Assembly (NCBI GenBank): GCA_965197275.1 | Contig: CBDAMQ010000029.1 | Coordinates: 124,001 to 188,000, forward strand | Direction of reading: 5' to 3' | Source: DASCOT01 sp965197275 | GTDB taxonomy: Bacteria; Acidobacteriota; UBA890; WLXD01 | Length of the DNA stretch: 64,000 bases | Shown here: positions 51,229 to 60,169 of the stretch, piece by piece | Numbering within the stretch: position 1 is the first letter of the stretch | How the letters are laid out: each line of letters opens with the position of its first letter | Program-made: the position numbers and the translations under genes | Notes under the pieces: generated by a model | The model's database searches: none | Seen by the model: the letters and a program-made list of their open reading frames with translations, nothing else | Told to the model about the DNA's origin: nothing

Positions 51229-52245
51229 TCATCGGTCGTAGCGCGCCGCGATCGTCGGGATGAGGTATTCGCCGAACGCCCGATCGAGATCGTAGCGTGC
51301 CGAGAAGTTCCAGTCAGACCGCGCCGCCGAGTCGTCAACGGCGCTCGGCCACGAATCTACGATCGTCTGCCGCTTGGGGTCAGGATCGTAGGTGATTTCG
51401 GCGCCAGGAAATCCTTGCAGCACCAGGTCGCGCATTTGCTCGGCCGTGGGGTTGAAAGCCGCCAGATTGTGGACATTCTGCGCCACCGCGCTCGCGTCGG
51501 CCTGCATCAGATCGAGAACGGCATCGATCGCGTCGGGCATCACCATGAACGGAATGCGGGTTTCGGAGCGTACGAAGCAGGCGTAGGGGTTGCCCTGCGC
51601 AGTGGCGTGGATCATGTCGGGTGCATAGTCGCTGGTGCCGCCCGACGGTAGCGTTACTGCGCTGATGAGGCCGGGGAATCGAAGCGCGCGGAAATCGATA
51701 CGACCGGTGTGTGACTCTGCATCCAGCTGCTTGTAGTGATGCGCGTAGTATCTGCCGAGCTGCTCGCAATACAACTTGTTGCAGCCGTACATCGTCAGCG
51801 GACGGTTGTACTCGTGTTCGCGCCAGCCGCCGGCGGGCTCGGTGGCCTCGGCAGGTATCCCGTAGGCGGCGATCGAGCTCGGGTAGAAGAACCGCACCGG
51901 GCTACCGTGGCTGCGCGTCTGCGTCATCGCGAACTCGAGCATATTGAGCGTGCCCCGCACGTTGACCTCGTGCGCCGTGACGGGCGTGAACTCGGCACGC
52001 GTAGAGAGCAGCGCGGCGAGATGGTAAACGCGATCGACGGCGTATTCGGCCTGCACCGCGTCGAGCAGGGCGCGGTCGAGGATGGACCCGGCGATGGAGC
52101 GCACCACCTTGCCGCCGAGCTCCGACTCGAGCGGCTTGACGTCGATGGTCACGATTGGCGTCGAACCGCGGCTCGCCAACCGATCGATCAAGGCGTGACC
52201 GATTTCGCCGGCGGCGCCGGTGATGAGGATGACGAGTTTACGCAT
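51229..52245 (-). CDS. L-threonine 3-dehydrogenase, SDR type
   Basis: A 338-residue extended SDR. NAD-binding ITGAAGEIG is at about 8-16, FFYPSSIAAYG and YGCNKLYCEQLGRYY carry the catalytic Ser/Tyr/Lys, and the late GLISAVTLPSGGTSDYAPDM is characteristic of the epimerase-like threonine dehydrogenases. The product 2-amino-3-ketobutyrate would need Kbl, which is not in the window. ATG 52245 was preferred over the earlier ATG at 52266. It lies downstream of nrdJ with structured DNA between. Confidence 0.85.
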   Translation of the reverse strand: MRKLVILITGAAGEIGHALIDRLASRGSTPIVTIDVKPLESELGGKVVRSIAGSILDRALLDAVQAEYAVDRVYHLAALLSTRAEFTPVTAHEVNVRGTLNMLEFAMTQTRSHGSPVRFFYPSSIAAYGIPAEATEPAGGWREHEYNRPLTMYGCNKLYCEQLGRYYAHHYKQLDAESHTGRIDFRALRFPGLISAVTLPSGGTSDYAPDMIHATAQGNPYACFVRSETRIPFMVMPDAIDAVLDLMQADASAVAQNVHNLAAFNPTAEQMRDLVLQGFPGAEITYDPDPKRQTIVDSWPSAVDDSAARSDWNFSARYDLDRAFGEYLIPTIAARYDR

Positions 52246-52341
52246 CACGGCTCCGGTCCGGACCATCGACGATGGCGCTGGTCGCTGGCAGTGTCAAGCA
52301 TGCCGGCGCCGGATCCTGTGGCCGGCGCGCAAGCGCGATCA

Positions 52342-52478
52342 GACGGGTCGGCCGGCGCAGCCCTCGACCGACGGCGGGAGGCAGCCCCCGGCCCCGGCCG
52401 ACCCGTCGGAAGCACATACCCGGCAACGCGGTGAGCAAGGCCGCCGCCCACCCCAGTGCGGCCCGCCCACCGCGTTGC
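52342..52478 (-). other. Two long perfect stem-loops between nrdJ and threonine dehydrogenase
   Basis: Stem I: GCAACGCGGTG 52423-52433 pairs with CACCGCGTTGC 52468-52478, 11 bp, with an inner GGCCGC/GCGGCC stem (52439-52444, 52458-52463). Stem II: GACGGGTCGGCCGG 52342-52355 pairs perfectly with 52394-52407, 14 bp with a 38-nt loop. No T-tract follows on either strand. Both lie in the 259 bp between the two minus-strand genes. Confidence 0.6.
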
Positions 52479-52504
52479 GCGAGAAGTTCCGCGGATCCGT
52501 TAGC

Positions 52505-55303
52505 TCAGGAGCAGCCTGAAGTGGATCCGCAGTTCATGCATTTGTGACAATTCCCGTTGGTAACCATGAGCGACCCGCACTCGGCACACAGCGGCGCGTC
52601 AGTCGGCGGGACGAAGCCGTAACCGTCGGCCGTCGCCGTGCCAGAAGTCGCGTCCTCTTCTGTTGAAACGGCCGGCGTTGGCCCGGCCAGCTCCTCGTTG
52701 CCGAGTCCGAGTTGACGCCGCTCGGCCTCGGCGAGGAACCGGCTCGCCATCCACCGGAAGATGTAGTCGGTTATCGACTTCGCGAACCGGATTTCCGGAT
52801 TGCCCGTGTAGCCGGACGGCTCGAATCGCGCATTGACGCATTTCTGCACCAAGAACCTGAGCGGCACGCCGTATTGCAGGGCGAACGATGTCATGCTGGC
52901 GAACGAGTCCATCAGGCCCGAGATCGTCGAGCCCTGCTTGGCCATCGTGATGAACACCTCGCCCGGTTGTCCGTCCTCGTATAAACCCACGGTTATGTAG
53001 CCTTTGTGGCCAGCGATCGAGAACTTGTGGGTTACCGAGTTGCGTTCATCAGCAAGCCGGCGCCGAACCGGGGCACCGGGCATCGCCGCGTGCCCCTCCG
53101 CCTGCCCGGCTGTTGTCGCCAGCGGCTGCGACCGCTTGCTTCCGTCGCGGTAGATCGCCACTGCCTTTAGGCCCAGCTTCCAGGCCTGCATGTACGCGTC
53201 GCCGATTTCCTCGACGGTGGATTCTGCCGGCATGTTGATGGTCTTCGAGATGGCGCCGGATATGAACGGCTGCGTCGCTGCCAGCATCGTCAGGTGCCCG
53301 GAGTGATGGATCGAGCGTTCGCCGTTAGGTGGCCTGAAAGCGCAGTCGAACACCGGTAGGTGCTCTTCTCTCAGGTCCGGTGATCCTTCGATCGTGTTCG
53401 TCGTGTCGATGTGCTCGACGATCCTCTCGACCTGATCGCGGTTGTAGCCCAGCTTTCGCAACGCCGCAGGCACGGACTCGTTGACGATCTTGAGCGTGCC
53501 ACCGCCGACCAGCCGCTTGTGCTTCACGAGCGCGAGATCAGGCTCAACACCGGTGGTGTCGCAATCCATCATGAAGCTGATCGTTCCTGTCGGGGCGAGC
53601 ACAGAGGCCTGGGAGTTGCGGTAGCCATGCTCCTCTCCAAGATCCACTGCGCGGTCCCAGACATGTCGGGCGGCGCGCGACATCGAGCTCGGCAGCGTCG
53701 CATCGTCGATGTCGTAGGCGGCGTCACGGTGCTTACGGGTCACATCGAGCATCGCTTCCGCGTTCGGGGGATAGCCGTCGAACGGGCCCTGCACCTCGGC
53801 GATACGCGCCGACTGCGCGTATGCCTCGCCGGTCATGATTGCGGTGATGGCGGCCGCGTAGGTGCGGCCGTCTTCGGAGTTGTACGGCAGTCCCTGGTGC
53901 ATCAGCAGGGCTCCGAGGTTGGCGTAGCCGAGTCCCAGAGGCCGGTAGTCGTGTGAGTTCTTGGTGATCTTCTCGGTCGGGTAGTCGGCATACCCCACCA
54001 CGATCTCCATCGCCGTGAATACGGTGGCCACGGCCTTTCGGAAGCTCTGCACGTCGAACGTGCCGTCCTCCTGTTGAAATTGCAGCAGGTTGAGCGATGC
54101 GAGGTTGCAGGCCGTTTCATCCAGAAACATGTACTCGGAACAAGGGTTCGACCCGTAGATCCGATCGGTCGCTTTACACGTATGCCAACGGTTTATCGTG
54201 TCGTCGTACTGCATCCCGGGGTCGCCGCACTGCCAGGTCTCGCTAGCGATCTTGAGCATTAGCTCTCGGGCGCTGTGCGATCCGACGGGGTTGCCCTCGA
54301 CGCGGCCGATGGTGGTCCAGTCGGCGTTGCTCTCCACCGCCTCCATGAACGCGTCCGACACCCGCACGCTGTGGTTGGCGTTCTGGAAGAACACCGAGGC
54401 ATAGGCTTCGCCGTCGAGCGACGGGTCATAGCCGGCGCTGATCAGCGCCCAGGCTTTACGCTCCTCGGCCCCCTTGCACTCGATGAACTCGACGATGTCC
54501 GGGTGATCGATGTCGAGGATGATCATCTTGGCGGCGCGGCGGGTCTTGCCGCCACTCTTGATCACCCCCGCAAAGGCGTCGAAGCCTTTCATGAAAGAGA
54601 CCGGCCCGGATGCTATTCCGCCGCCCGAAAGATGCTCGTTGGAGCCGCGTAACCGGGACAGGTTGACTCCCGCACCCGATCCGAACTTGAAGATCAGCCC
54701 TTCTGTTTTCGCCAGGTCGAGGATTGACTCCATCTTGTCCGCGACGTGGTTGATGTAGCAGGCCGAAGCTTGCTGGCGCTCTCCGGCCACGCCGATGTTG
54801 AACCAGACCGGCGAGTTGAAGGCCACCATTTGATGCAGCAGCAAATGGGTGAGCTCGTCGGAAAAAATCTCCGCATCTTCATCGCTGGCGAAGTAGCCAC
54901 CGTCGATACCCCACTGCGTCATGGTGCCCACGACGCGGCCGATCAGTTGCTTGAGGCTCGACTCACGCTCGGCGGTGCCGAGCTGCCCGTGGAAGTACTT
55001 CGATGCCACGATGTTGGTGGCCCGCTGACTCCAGGACACCGGAAATTCGACGTCCGCCTGCTCGAAAACCAAGCCTCCCGAATGGCTTTCGATGACCGCG
55101 TCGCGACGCTCCCACTCGACTGCGTCGTAGGGGTGTACGCCTTCGGTGCTGTAGTAGCGTGTGAAGCTCAAGCCGGCGTGTTTCTTAGCGGCTTTGCGCT
55201 TCTTTGTCGTTGACTGTTTCCTGCTGGCCTGAGCCCCGCGTGGAGAGGGATCCACCGTCCGCGAGGCGCTGGAACCGGGAGGCGGGTTCTTGTCAGGGGA
55301 CAT
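52505..55303 (-). CDS. nrdJ: Vitamin B12-dependent (class II) ribonucleotide reductase
   Basis: A 932-residue adenosylcobalamin-dependent enzyme that makes deoxyribonucleotides with or without oxygen. After a basic, low-complexity N-terminus (about 1-45), HLLLHQMVAFNSPVWFN, KFGSGAGVNLSRLR, the active-site NPCSEYMFLDETACNL and APTGTISFMMDCDT are diagnostic. The C-terminus has two CxxC pairs and ends CGSTSGCS, the likely thiol shuttle or zinc site. ATG 55303 starts the protein. It has its own promoter with DnaA-box-like sites upstream. Confidence 0.95.
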   Translation of the reverse strand: MSPDKNPPPGSSASRTVDPSPRGAQASRKQSTTKKRKAAKKHAGLSFTRYYSTEGVHPYDAVEWERRDAVIESHSGGLVFEQADVEFPVSWSQRATNIVASKYFHGQLGTAERESSLKQLIGRVVGTMTQWGIDGGYFASDEDAEIFSDELTHLLLHQMVAFNSPVWFNIGVAGERQQASACYINHVADKMESILDLAKTEGLIFKFGSGAGVNLSRLRGSNEHLSGGGIASGPVSFMKGFDAFAGVIKSGGKTRRAAKMIILDIDHPDIVEFIECKGAEERKAWALISAGYDPSLDGEAYASVFFQNANHSVRVSDAFMEAVESNADWTTIGRVEGNPVGSHSARELMLKIASETWQCGDPGMQYDDTINRWHTCKATDRIYGSNPCSEYMFLDETACNLASLNLLQFQQEDGTFDVQSFRKAVATVFTAMEIVVGYADYPTEKITKNSHDYRPLGLGYANLGALLMHQGLPYNSEDGRTYAAAITAIMTGEAYAQSARIAEVQGPFDGYPPNAEAMLDVTRKHRDAAYDIDDATLPSSMSRAARHVWDRAVDLGEEHGYRNSQASVLAPTGTISFMMDCDTTGVEPDLALVKHKRLVGGGTLKIVNESVPAALRKLGYNRDQVERIVEHIDTTNTIEGSPDLREEHLPVFDCAFRPPNGERSIHHSGHLTMLAATQPFISGAISKTINMPAESTVEEIGDAYMQAWKLGLKAVAIYRDGSKRSQPLATTAGQAEGHAAMPGAPVRRRLADERNSVTHKFSIAGHKGYITVGLYEDGQPGEVFITMAKQGSTISGLMDSFASMTSFALQYGVPLRFLVQKCVNARFEPSGYTGNPEIRFAKSITDYIFRWMASRFLAEAERRQLGLGNEELAGPTPAVSTEEDATSGTATADGYGFVPPTDAPLCAECGSLMVTNGNCHKCMNCGSTSGCS

Positions 55304-55386
55304 AGTACAGGTGCTCCGCAGTTTGGGGCGTTTGGGAGGCTGATTGGCCCGCTGCGCGACCGCTAGCGATCCTACCAAGGCTCAAA

Positions 55387-55416
55387 GTTCTACCCCGCTG
55401 CTTTTCACCTTGTCAA
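55387..55416 (-). promoter_or_regulatory. Candidate sigma-70 promoter of nrdJ
   Basis: On the minus strand TTGACA (55411-55416) and TAGAAC (55387-55392) are 18 bp apart. Transcription would begin near 55380, leaving a leader of about 77 nt. The CAACATGTTG palindrome sits 11-21 bp upstream of the -35 box. Confidence 0.6.
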
Positions 55417-55467
55417 GACACCGACCACAACATGTTGGGGGTCTACGTCAACAGGCCCGCAAGGTAT

Positions 55468-55487
55468 TGTGGAAATTGTGTGGAAAA
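55468..55487 (-). promoter_or_regulatory. Two DnaA-box-like sites upstream of nrdJ
   Basis: On the minus strand TTTTCCACA (55479-55487) fits the DnaA-box pattern TTWTNCACA and ATTTCCACA (55468-55476) differs at one base. Their starts are 11 bp apart, on the same face of the helix, about 52-71 bp upstream of the -35 box. Confidence 0.45.
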
Positions 55488-55788
55488 CAGAAAGGGCCGC
55501 AGGGGTCTACGAGCCCGTATGTTCAGTCTGCGCAGTGTTCACCGGTGCCCCGGCTATGCCCCATGCCGGGCGAAAGTGCGGCGGTCGGCATGTGCAAAAC
55601 AAGGGAAGTTTTTTTTCCGGTTTTCCGCCGATTCAGCGCGCCGGGAGGTGTTTTGCCGGGTCTAGGGCCTTGTGTTACTGTGACCGCGCGAGCACATCAG
55701 GGCTCGTCATGACGTCAAGAAAGCAAGCCCGGCCTCGCAGCAGGTCTGGTCACACTGGGAAGCGGGTCACAGTAGGAGAGATGTCAGG

Positions 55789-56085
55789 ATGACCTACATC
55801 ATCGCTGAGCCGTGCGTCAACGTCCGTGATCGAGCCTGCGTAGAAGTCTGTCCGGTCGACTGTATCTACGAGATCGATGATGACGGTATGAGCGTGCACG
55901 GTGTCAAAGCGCCCGAGGGTAAGGAGCAGATCCTTTATATCCACCCCGAGGAGTGCATCGACTGTGGCGCCTGCGAGCCTGTCTGTCCGGTTGACGCGAT
56001 CTTCATGGACGAGGAAGTACCGGCCAAGTGGACCGAGTACACGCCGCTTAACTACGTGCTTTCCGACGTCCCGTACGACGAATAG
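55789..56085 (+). CDS. Ferredoxin, 7Fe-type cysteine pattern
   Basis: A 98-residue small acidic ferredoxin. Cysteines at 9, 17, 21 and 25 and at 56, 59, 62 and 66. The Cys9/Cys17/Cys66 set fits a 3Fe-4S cluster and Cys21/56/59/62 a 4Fe-4S cluster, as in Azotobacter FdI-type proteins; the CxxC of 8Fe forms is absent because position 12 is Arg/Val rather than Cys. It carries electrons in the cytosol. AGGAGAG upstream supports the start. Confidence 0.92.
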   Translation: MTYIIAEPCVNVRDRACVEVCPVDCIYEIDDDGMSVHGVKAPEGKEQILYIHPEECIDCGACEPVCPVDAIFMDEEVPAKWTEYTPLNYVLSDVPYDE

Positions 56086-56205
56086 CAGCGAGTCGTAGCC
56101 GAGCGATTCCGGCTGTTGGTGGTGCGCACACGACCCCTGGACGCGTAGTGGCACAGGTGTCGGTATCCCCGCCGCTAGTGCGCGCCGGCACACCCCCTCC
56201 TCTGA

Positions 56206-56580
56206 CTACTCTTGCGTCGGTTCGGGGGCGCGATGCACCTCGAGACGATTGACAACGTCCTCGACGCCGTCAACGCCTCGGGTGATGAGCTCGGCCAGCG
56301 CGCGCTGGTCCGATGTGCCGACCTGACCTGCCAAGACAATACTGCCCTCGTCAGCGTTGGCCTCGACCTCGAAGTCAAACAAGCTGAAGTCCTTGTGAAG
56401 CGCCAGCGCGGTCCGCACCTTGGTTGACAGGCGCAGGTCGCGCGCCCCGCGGCTGGCCTCGTCAAGCGCTTCTGAGGCTTCGTCGCGCAGCAGCCCCATA
56501 TTTAGCGGCCCCTCGAGGAAATGGATCACCGTTACCCCAGCCAAGAACCCGAACAGAAAGACGAGTATGTTCCGCCGCAT
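56206..56580 (-). CDS. BON-domain membrane-anchored protein
   Basis: A 124-residue protein: one N-terminal transmembrane helix (ILVFLFGFLAGVTVIHFL) followed by a BON domain (about 50-115: LSTKVRTALALHKDF, IVLAGQVGTSDQRALAELITRGVDGVEDVVNRL in outline). BON domains bind phospholipid or envelope components. The ATG at 56580 has GGGGGAAG upstream; a GTG four codons earlier is possible. Divergent from the FG-GAP gene. Confidence 0.85.
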   Translation of the reverse strand: MRRNILVFLFGFLAGVTVIHFLEGPLNMGLLRDEASEALDEASRGARDLRLSTKVRTALALHKDFSLFDFEVEANADEGSIVLAGQVGTSDQRALAELITRGVDGVEDVVNRLEVHRAPEPTQE

Positions 56581-56701
56581 GGCTTCCCCCACGTTTGAAC
56601 GTACCTATTTATAACGCCAGCGGCCCCAGCGAAACGAGTACCGCGACGGGATGCTGTGCCGGATGAGCGGCGCGGAGGCTCCGCAGGCCGGTCTGCGATA
56701 G

Positions 56702-56729
56702 GCAACGATCATCTGTTACAAGCCACTAG
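56702..56729 (+). repeat. 28-bp dispersed intergenic repeat, copy C
   Basis: Core CGATCATCTGTTACAA, ending in GCCACTAG, with a single base unlike the consensus (A for G). It ends 47 bp upstream of the TTG start of the FG-GAP gene and 122 bp upstream of the divergent BON gene. Confidence 0.85.
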
Positions 56730-56776
56730 ACTGTTCGTACAGCTAGCCAAATCCGATCGATCGATGGAGGGGAACC

Positions 56777-59700
56777 TTGTTGCCTAATCGTCTTCAGCCT
56801 TGCCTTCGGGACGGCCGACGGCGCGCTCTGTGGCCCATCGTCGCATTGGCTGCTGCCTTCGTTGGCAGCCCCCTGCTGGCACCAGCCGTGCCTCAGCAGC
56901 CGGACGTGGCGCAGCAGTCGCTGCGCAACCGCGGCCAGGCGCTATACGAGGAGAAGCAGAACGGTGCTGCTGTGGCGGCGTTCCGCGCCGTGGTAGACGA
57001 ATCTGGAGCGAGCGCGCCGGATTGGATTAACTTGGCGCTGGCGCTTTACGAGCTTGCCGCCACGCCAGTAGATGACGCCGGCGTGTTCGCGGCACTCGAC
57101 ACTGCCGAGAAGCTCGACCCGGATCACGCTGGCGCACCGTACCTCCGTGGCCTGCTGCACGCCAAGCGCGGGCAAACGGTTCAGGCCCAGTTAGCGTTCC
57201 GTCGGGCCGCCGAAGTCGACTCTGCCGATCCCGCCATCCGCTATCACCTCGGGGCGAGCTACGAGACGCTAGGAGATTCTGATTCGGCGCGTCGGCACTA
57301 CGGCGCCGTCATGGCGATGGGTTTTGATATCGCACTACAGCACTTCGTGTCGGCGACGTACCGGTCTGCGTTTCTGCTGCAGCGGGGCGGTAATCGCGAG
57401 GCCGCCGCATCGTTGCTCGAAAGCTACCAGACGTACCATCGTCGGCTCTCGCAGGCGCAACGGGCGCCAACCGCTCTGGAGGGCGGCCGCTACAAGCGGG
57501 TCGATGTACCGCGTGCCAACTTTACGATGCCGTCGCCAGGCTCCGCGGACCGGCTGACGTTCATGCGTCGCGAAGTGCCGCTGCCGGAGTCTGACGACTC
57601 GAGCCTGCTCGCCCACGACCTCGGAGCGGGACGAGTGGAGTTGTTGCAGGTCGGCACGGCCGGGTTCGGCGGGCTTGACGCGGGCCCGGCAGCACTCGGC
57701 GACGCTGATCGCGATGGACGTCCGGATCTGTTTATTGCCGCCGGCCCTGGCCGACTGTTCCGCAACCTGGCGGACGCCGGGCCAGCGACACGATTCGACG
57801 CTGTGGAGGCGAGCGGATTGCCTTCCACGCCCGAGGCGACCGAGGTGACCTGGGTCGACGCCGACCACGACGGGGACCTCGACCTGCTGATCGCTACGCG
57901 CGGGAGCGGTCCGGGAGTACGGCTGATCCTCAATCATGGTGGGGACGAGTTCTTCGACGCCACCGCGGTCGCGGGGCTGGAGCTGCAACCACCGGCTGTT
58001 GGCGTCACCTGGGCCGATTTCGACGATGACAGCGACATCGATTTCTACGTCGTTGCGGACGATGCTCCGACCGCGCTGTATACGAATTTGCGCGGCGGTC
58101 GCTTCGAAGAGATCGCCGCCGCTGTTGGCGCCAGCGTAGAGGCCGCGATGGTCGATGCGATCGCGGAGGATTTCGACAACGACGGGGCCGTAGACCTGGT
58201 CCTTGCCGGCCCTAATGGGCTGCGTGGCTTGAACAACGACGGTGACGGGACCTTCGAAGATCGGCCTATCGATTTCGCCACGCCGGTTCGGCGCGTGGTG
58301 GCTGGAGATCTCGACAACGACGGCTGGCTAGATCTCATTGTCGAGGCCGATGACGCGGTTCACACGCTACTGAACGTCGGGCAGTGGAGGTTCAGGGCCG
58401 GGCCGGTGCTCGTCAGCGCCGACGGTGATCTCGTCGATGCGTTCGACGGCAACGACGACGGCGCAGTCGACATTCTGGTGACCTCCGCCACCGGGGCCGT
58501 CTGGTACGAGCAACCGGCGCCCCTAGGGGCGTGGCTGAGCGTGCGCCTCGACGGCATCAAGAACAACGCGCGCGGAATCGGGGCGTCGATCGAGATCAAG
58601 GCCGGGGGCCTGTATCAGCGACGCCGAATGCGTCGCGGCGCGGTGCATGTCGGGCTAGGCAGCCTCGACGAGGCTGAGGTCGTGAGGGTGACGTGGCCCA
58701 ATGGCATCCTGCAGAACGAGACCGCAGTAGCGGCGCGGGCGACGCTCGGCCCGGTTACCGAAGTGGAGCGACTCGAAGGTTCGTGCCCGCTGCTCTACAC
58801 CTGGGATGGAACCGGCTGGCGCTTCGTCAACGAGGTGCTCGGCGTGGCGCCTCTGGGGATGCCACTAGCAAACGGCGCCATCCATCCGGCCGACTTCGAC
58901 GAATACGTCCCTGTTTCCGGCGACGCGTTGAAGCCTCGCGACGGTGTTCTGGAGCTGCGGTTGAGCGAGGAGCTCCGCGAATCCGGTTATCTCGACGCCG
59001 CTCGGTTGGTCGCCGTGGATCATCCCGAGAGCTCGTTGGTAATCGTGGACGAGAAATTCGTCCCGCCGCCACATCCCGAGCTCCGTCTGTTCGTGGTTGA
59101 CGAACAACGTCCGGTGACGGCGGTCGATCAAGACGGTGGCGATTGGAGCGCCGCGTTAGCCGCTGTTGACGGCGTATGGGCAACGCCCTTCGAACCCGGA
59201 CTGTATGAGGGACTCGCGACTCCCCACGCCCTCGAGCTAGTTCTTCCCGACGCTGGCACCGGCGGTGCGGTGCGGCTGTTTCTTACCGGCTGGGTGTACT
59301 GGGCGACCGCGAGCGTCAACCTGGTGGTCGACGACGATCCGCGGGTGGCCTTTGCGCCGGTCGCACTCGAGGTCCCGGACGGCAGGGGTGGCTGGCGGAC
59401 GGCGATCGAGGACATCGGCCTACCGAATGCCAAGAACTCCACCATTAGCGTCGATGTGACCGATGTGATCGACCCCGCCGATCCACGCGTTCGGGTCGCC
59501 ACGACGATGCGGTTGTACTGGGATGCGGCCTTTTACACCGTCGGTGGCCGTCATCCGCAAGGCGTACGGCCCACGGGACACTGGAAAGGTGACTGGGAGG
59601 TACCCCTCGGCGGTGAGTTGGAGTTGGGCGACGCGACGACTGGAGTGACGCCGCAGGTGAGACTCCACGTGTTGGAGCCGACGGAAGCGGAGATCCGGTG

Positions 59701-60145
59701 GCGCGGATTCTCGGCTCTGAATCGGACCACCGAGGGCTACGAGACTTTCGACTACGCCAACATCAGCTCGAGCTCGAACTGGGATCAGCATCGGGGTGGC
59801 TACACCCGGTACGGTGCTGTCGACGAGCTCGTCCAGCAAGCAGACGACCGTTACGTGATCATCGCCGCTGGCGATGAGGTCGTGCTTCGGTTCACCGACA
59901 CGCTGCCCCCGGTGCGAGCGGGCTGGCGGCGCGACTGGCTGGTATACCTGAACGGCTGGGTCAAAGACGGTGACCCGAACACAATGCACGGCAACCGCGT
60001 GGAGCCGCTGCCGTTTCACGCCATGAGCGGGTATCCGTATGGTCTGGACGAGAGCTTCCCGGATTCGCTCGAGCACGAAGCTTGGCAACGCGAATACAAC
60101 ACGCGGCCGGCACGTCGTGTCAACGTGCGGCTGGATCGCGACTGA
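56777..60145 (+). CDS. Giant exported TPR / FG-GAP (VCBS) / ASPIC-UnbV protein
   Basis: A 1122-residue protein that starts at TTG 56777, fixed by GGAGGGG six bases upstream. Signal peptide (IVALAAAFVGSPLLAPA), then about four TPR units (45-230), then an FG-GAP propeller with calcium-type loops (DADRDGRPDLFIA, DADHDGDLDLLIA, DFDNDGAVDLVLA, DLDNDGWLDLIVE), then an ASPIC/UnbV domain (GIGASIEIKAGG, VHVGLGSLDEAEVVRVTWPNG) at about 595-655. The last 460 residues are a beta-rich region that I cannot assign. Surface binding of polysaccharide or protein is likely. Confidence 0.87.
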   Translation: MLPNRLQPCLRDGRRRALWPIVALAAAFVGSPLLAPAVPQQPDVAQQSLRNRGQALYEEKQNGAAVAAFRAVVDESGASAPDWINLALALYELAATPVDDAGVFAALDTAEKLDPDHAGAPYLRGLLHAKRGQTVQAQLAFRRAAEVDSADPAIRYHLGASYETLGDSDSARRHYGAVMAMGFDIALQHFVSATYRSAFLLQRGGNREAAASLLESYQTYHRRLSQAQRAPTALEGGRYKRVDVPRANFTMPSPGSADRLTFMRREVPLPESDDSSLLAHDLGAGRVELLQVGTAGFGGLDAGPAALGDADRDGRPDLFIAAGPGRLFRNLADAGPATRFDAVEASGLPSTPEATEVTWVDADHDGDLDLLIATRGSGPGVRLILNHGGDEFFDATAVAGLELQPPAVGVTWADFDDDSDIDFYVVADDAPTALYTNLRGGRFEEIAAAVGASVEAAMVDAIAEDFDNDGAVDLVLAGPNGLRGLNNDGDGTFEDRPIDFATPVRRVVAGDLDNDGWLDLIVEADDAVHTLLNVGQWRFRAGPVLVSADGDLVDAFDGNDDGAVDILVTSATGAVWYEQPAPLGAWLSVRLDGIKNNARGIGASIEIKAGGLYQRRRMRRGAVHVGLGSLDEAEVVRVTWPNGILQNETAVAARATLGPVTEVERLEGSCPLLYTWDGTGWRFVNEVLGVAPLGMPLANGAIHPADFDEYVPVSGDALKPRDGVLELRLSEELRESGYLDAARLVAVDHPESSLVIVDEKFVPPPHPELRLFVVDEQRPVTAVDQDGGDWSAALAAVDGVWATPFEPGLYEGLATPHALELVLPDAGTGGAVRLFLTGWVYWATASVNLVVDDDPRVAFAPVALEVPDGRGGWRTAIEDIGLPNAKNSTISVDVTDVIDPADPRVRVATTMRLYWDAAFYTVGGRHPQGVRPTGHWKGDWEVPLGGELELGDATTGVTPQVRLHVLEPTEAEIRWRGFSALNRTTEGYETFDYANISSSSNWDQHRGGYTRYGAVDELVQQADDRYVIIAAGDEVVLRFTDTLPPVRAGWRRDWLVYLNGWVKDGDPNTMHGNRVEPLPFHAMSGYPYGLDESFPDSLEHEAWQREYNTRPARRVNVRLDRD

Positions 60146-60169
60146 CGGTGCGTTGCCAGCGGCAGCCGC

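Larger units (their letters stand above)
55304..55788. other. 485-bp divergent region between nrdJ and ferredoxin gene
   Basis: No supported coding frame. It contains the nrdJ promoter, a 10-bp palindrome CAACATGTTG (55428-55437), two DnaA-box-like sites, a 10-bp direct repeat GGGGTCTACG at 55438-55447 and 55502-55511, and a run of eight T at 55610-55617 without a clear hairpin. I looked for a cobalamin riboswitch and found no recognisable B12-box. Confidence 0.6.

Noticed and set aside
55610..55617. Run of eight T as a terminator
   Set aside because: No stable hairpin immediately precedes it on either strand and no gene ends nearby.
55304..55788. Cobalamin riboswitch upstream of the B12-dependent reductase
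   Set aside because: No B12-box-like segment or the expected pairing could be found on the minus strand.
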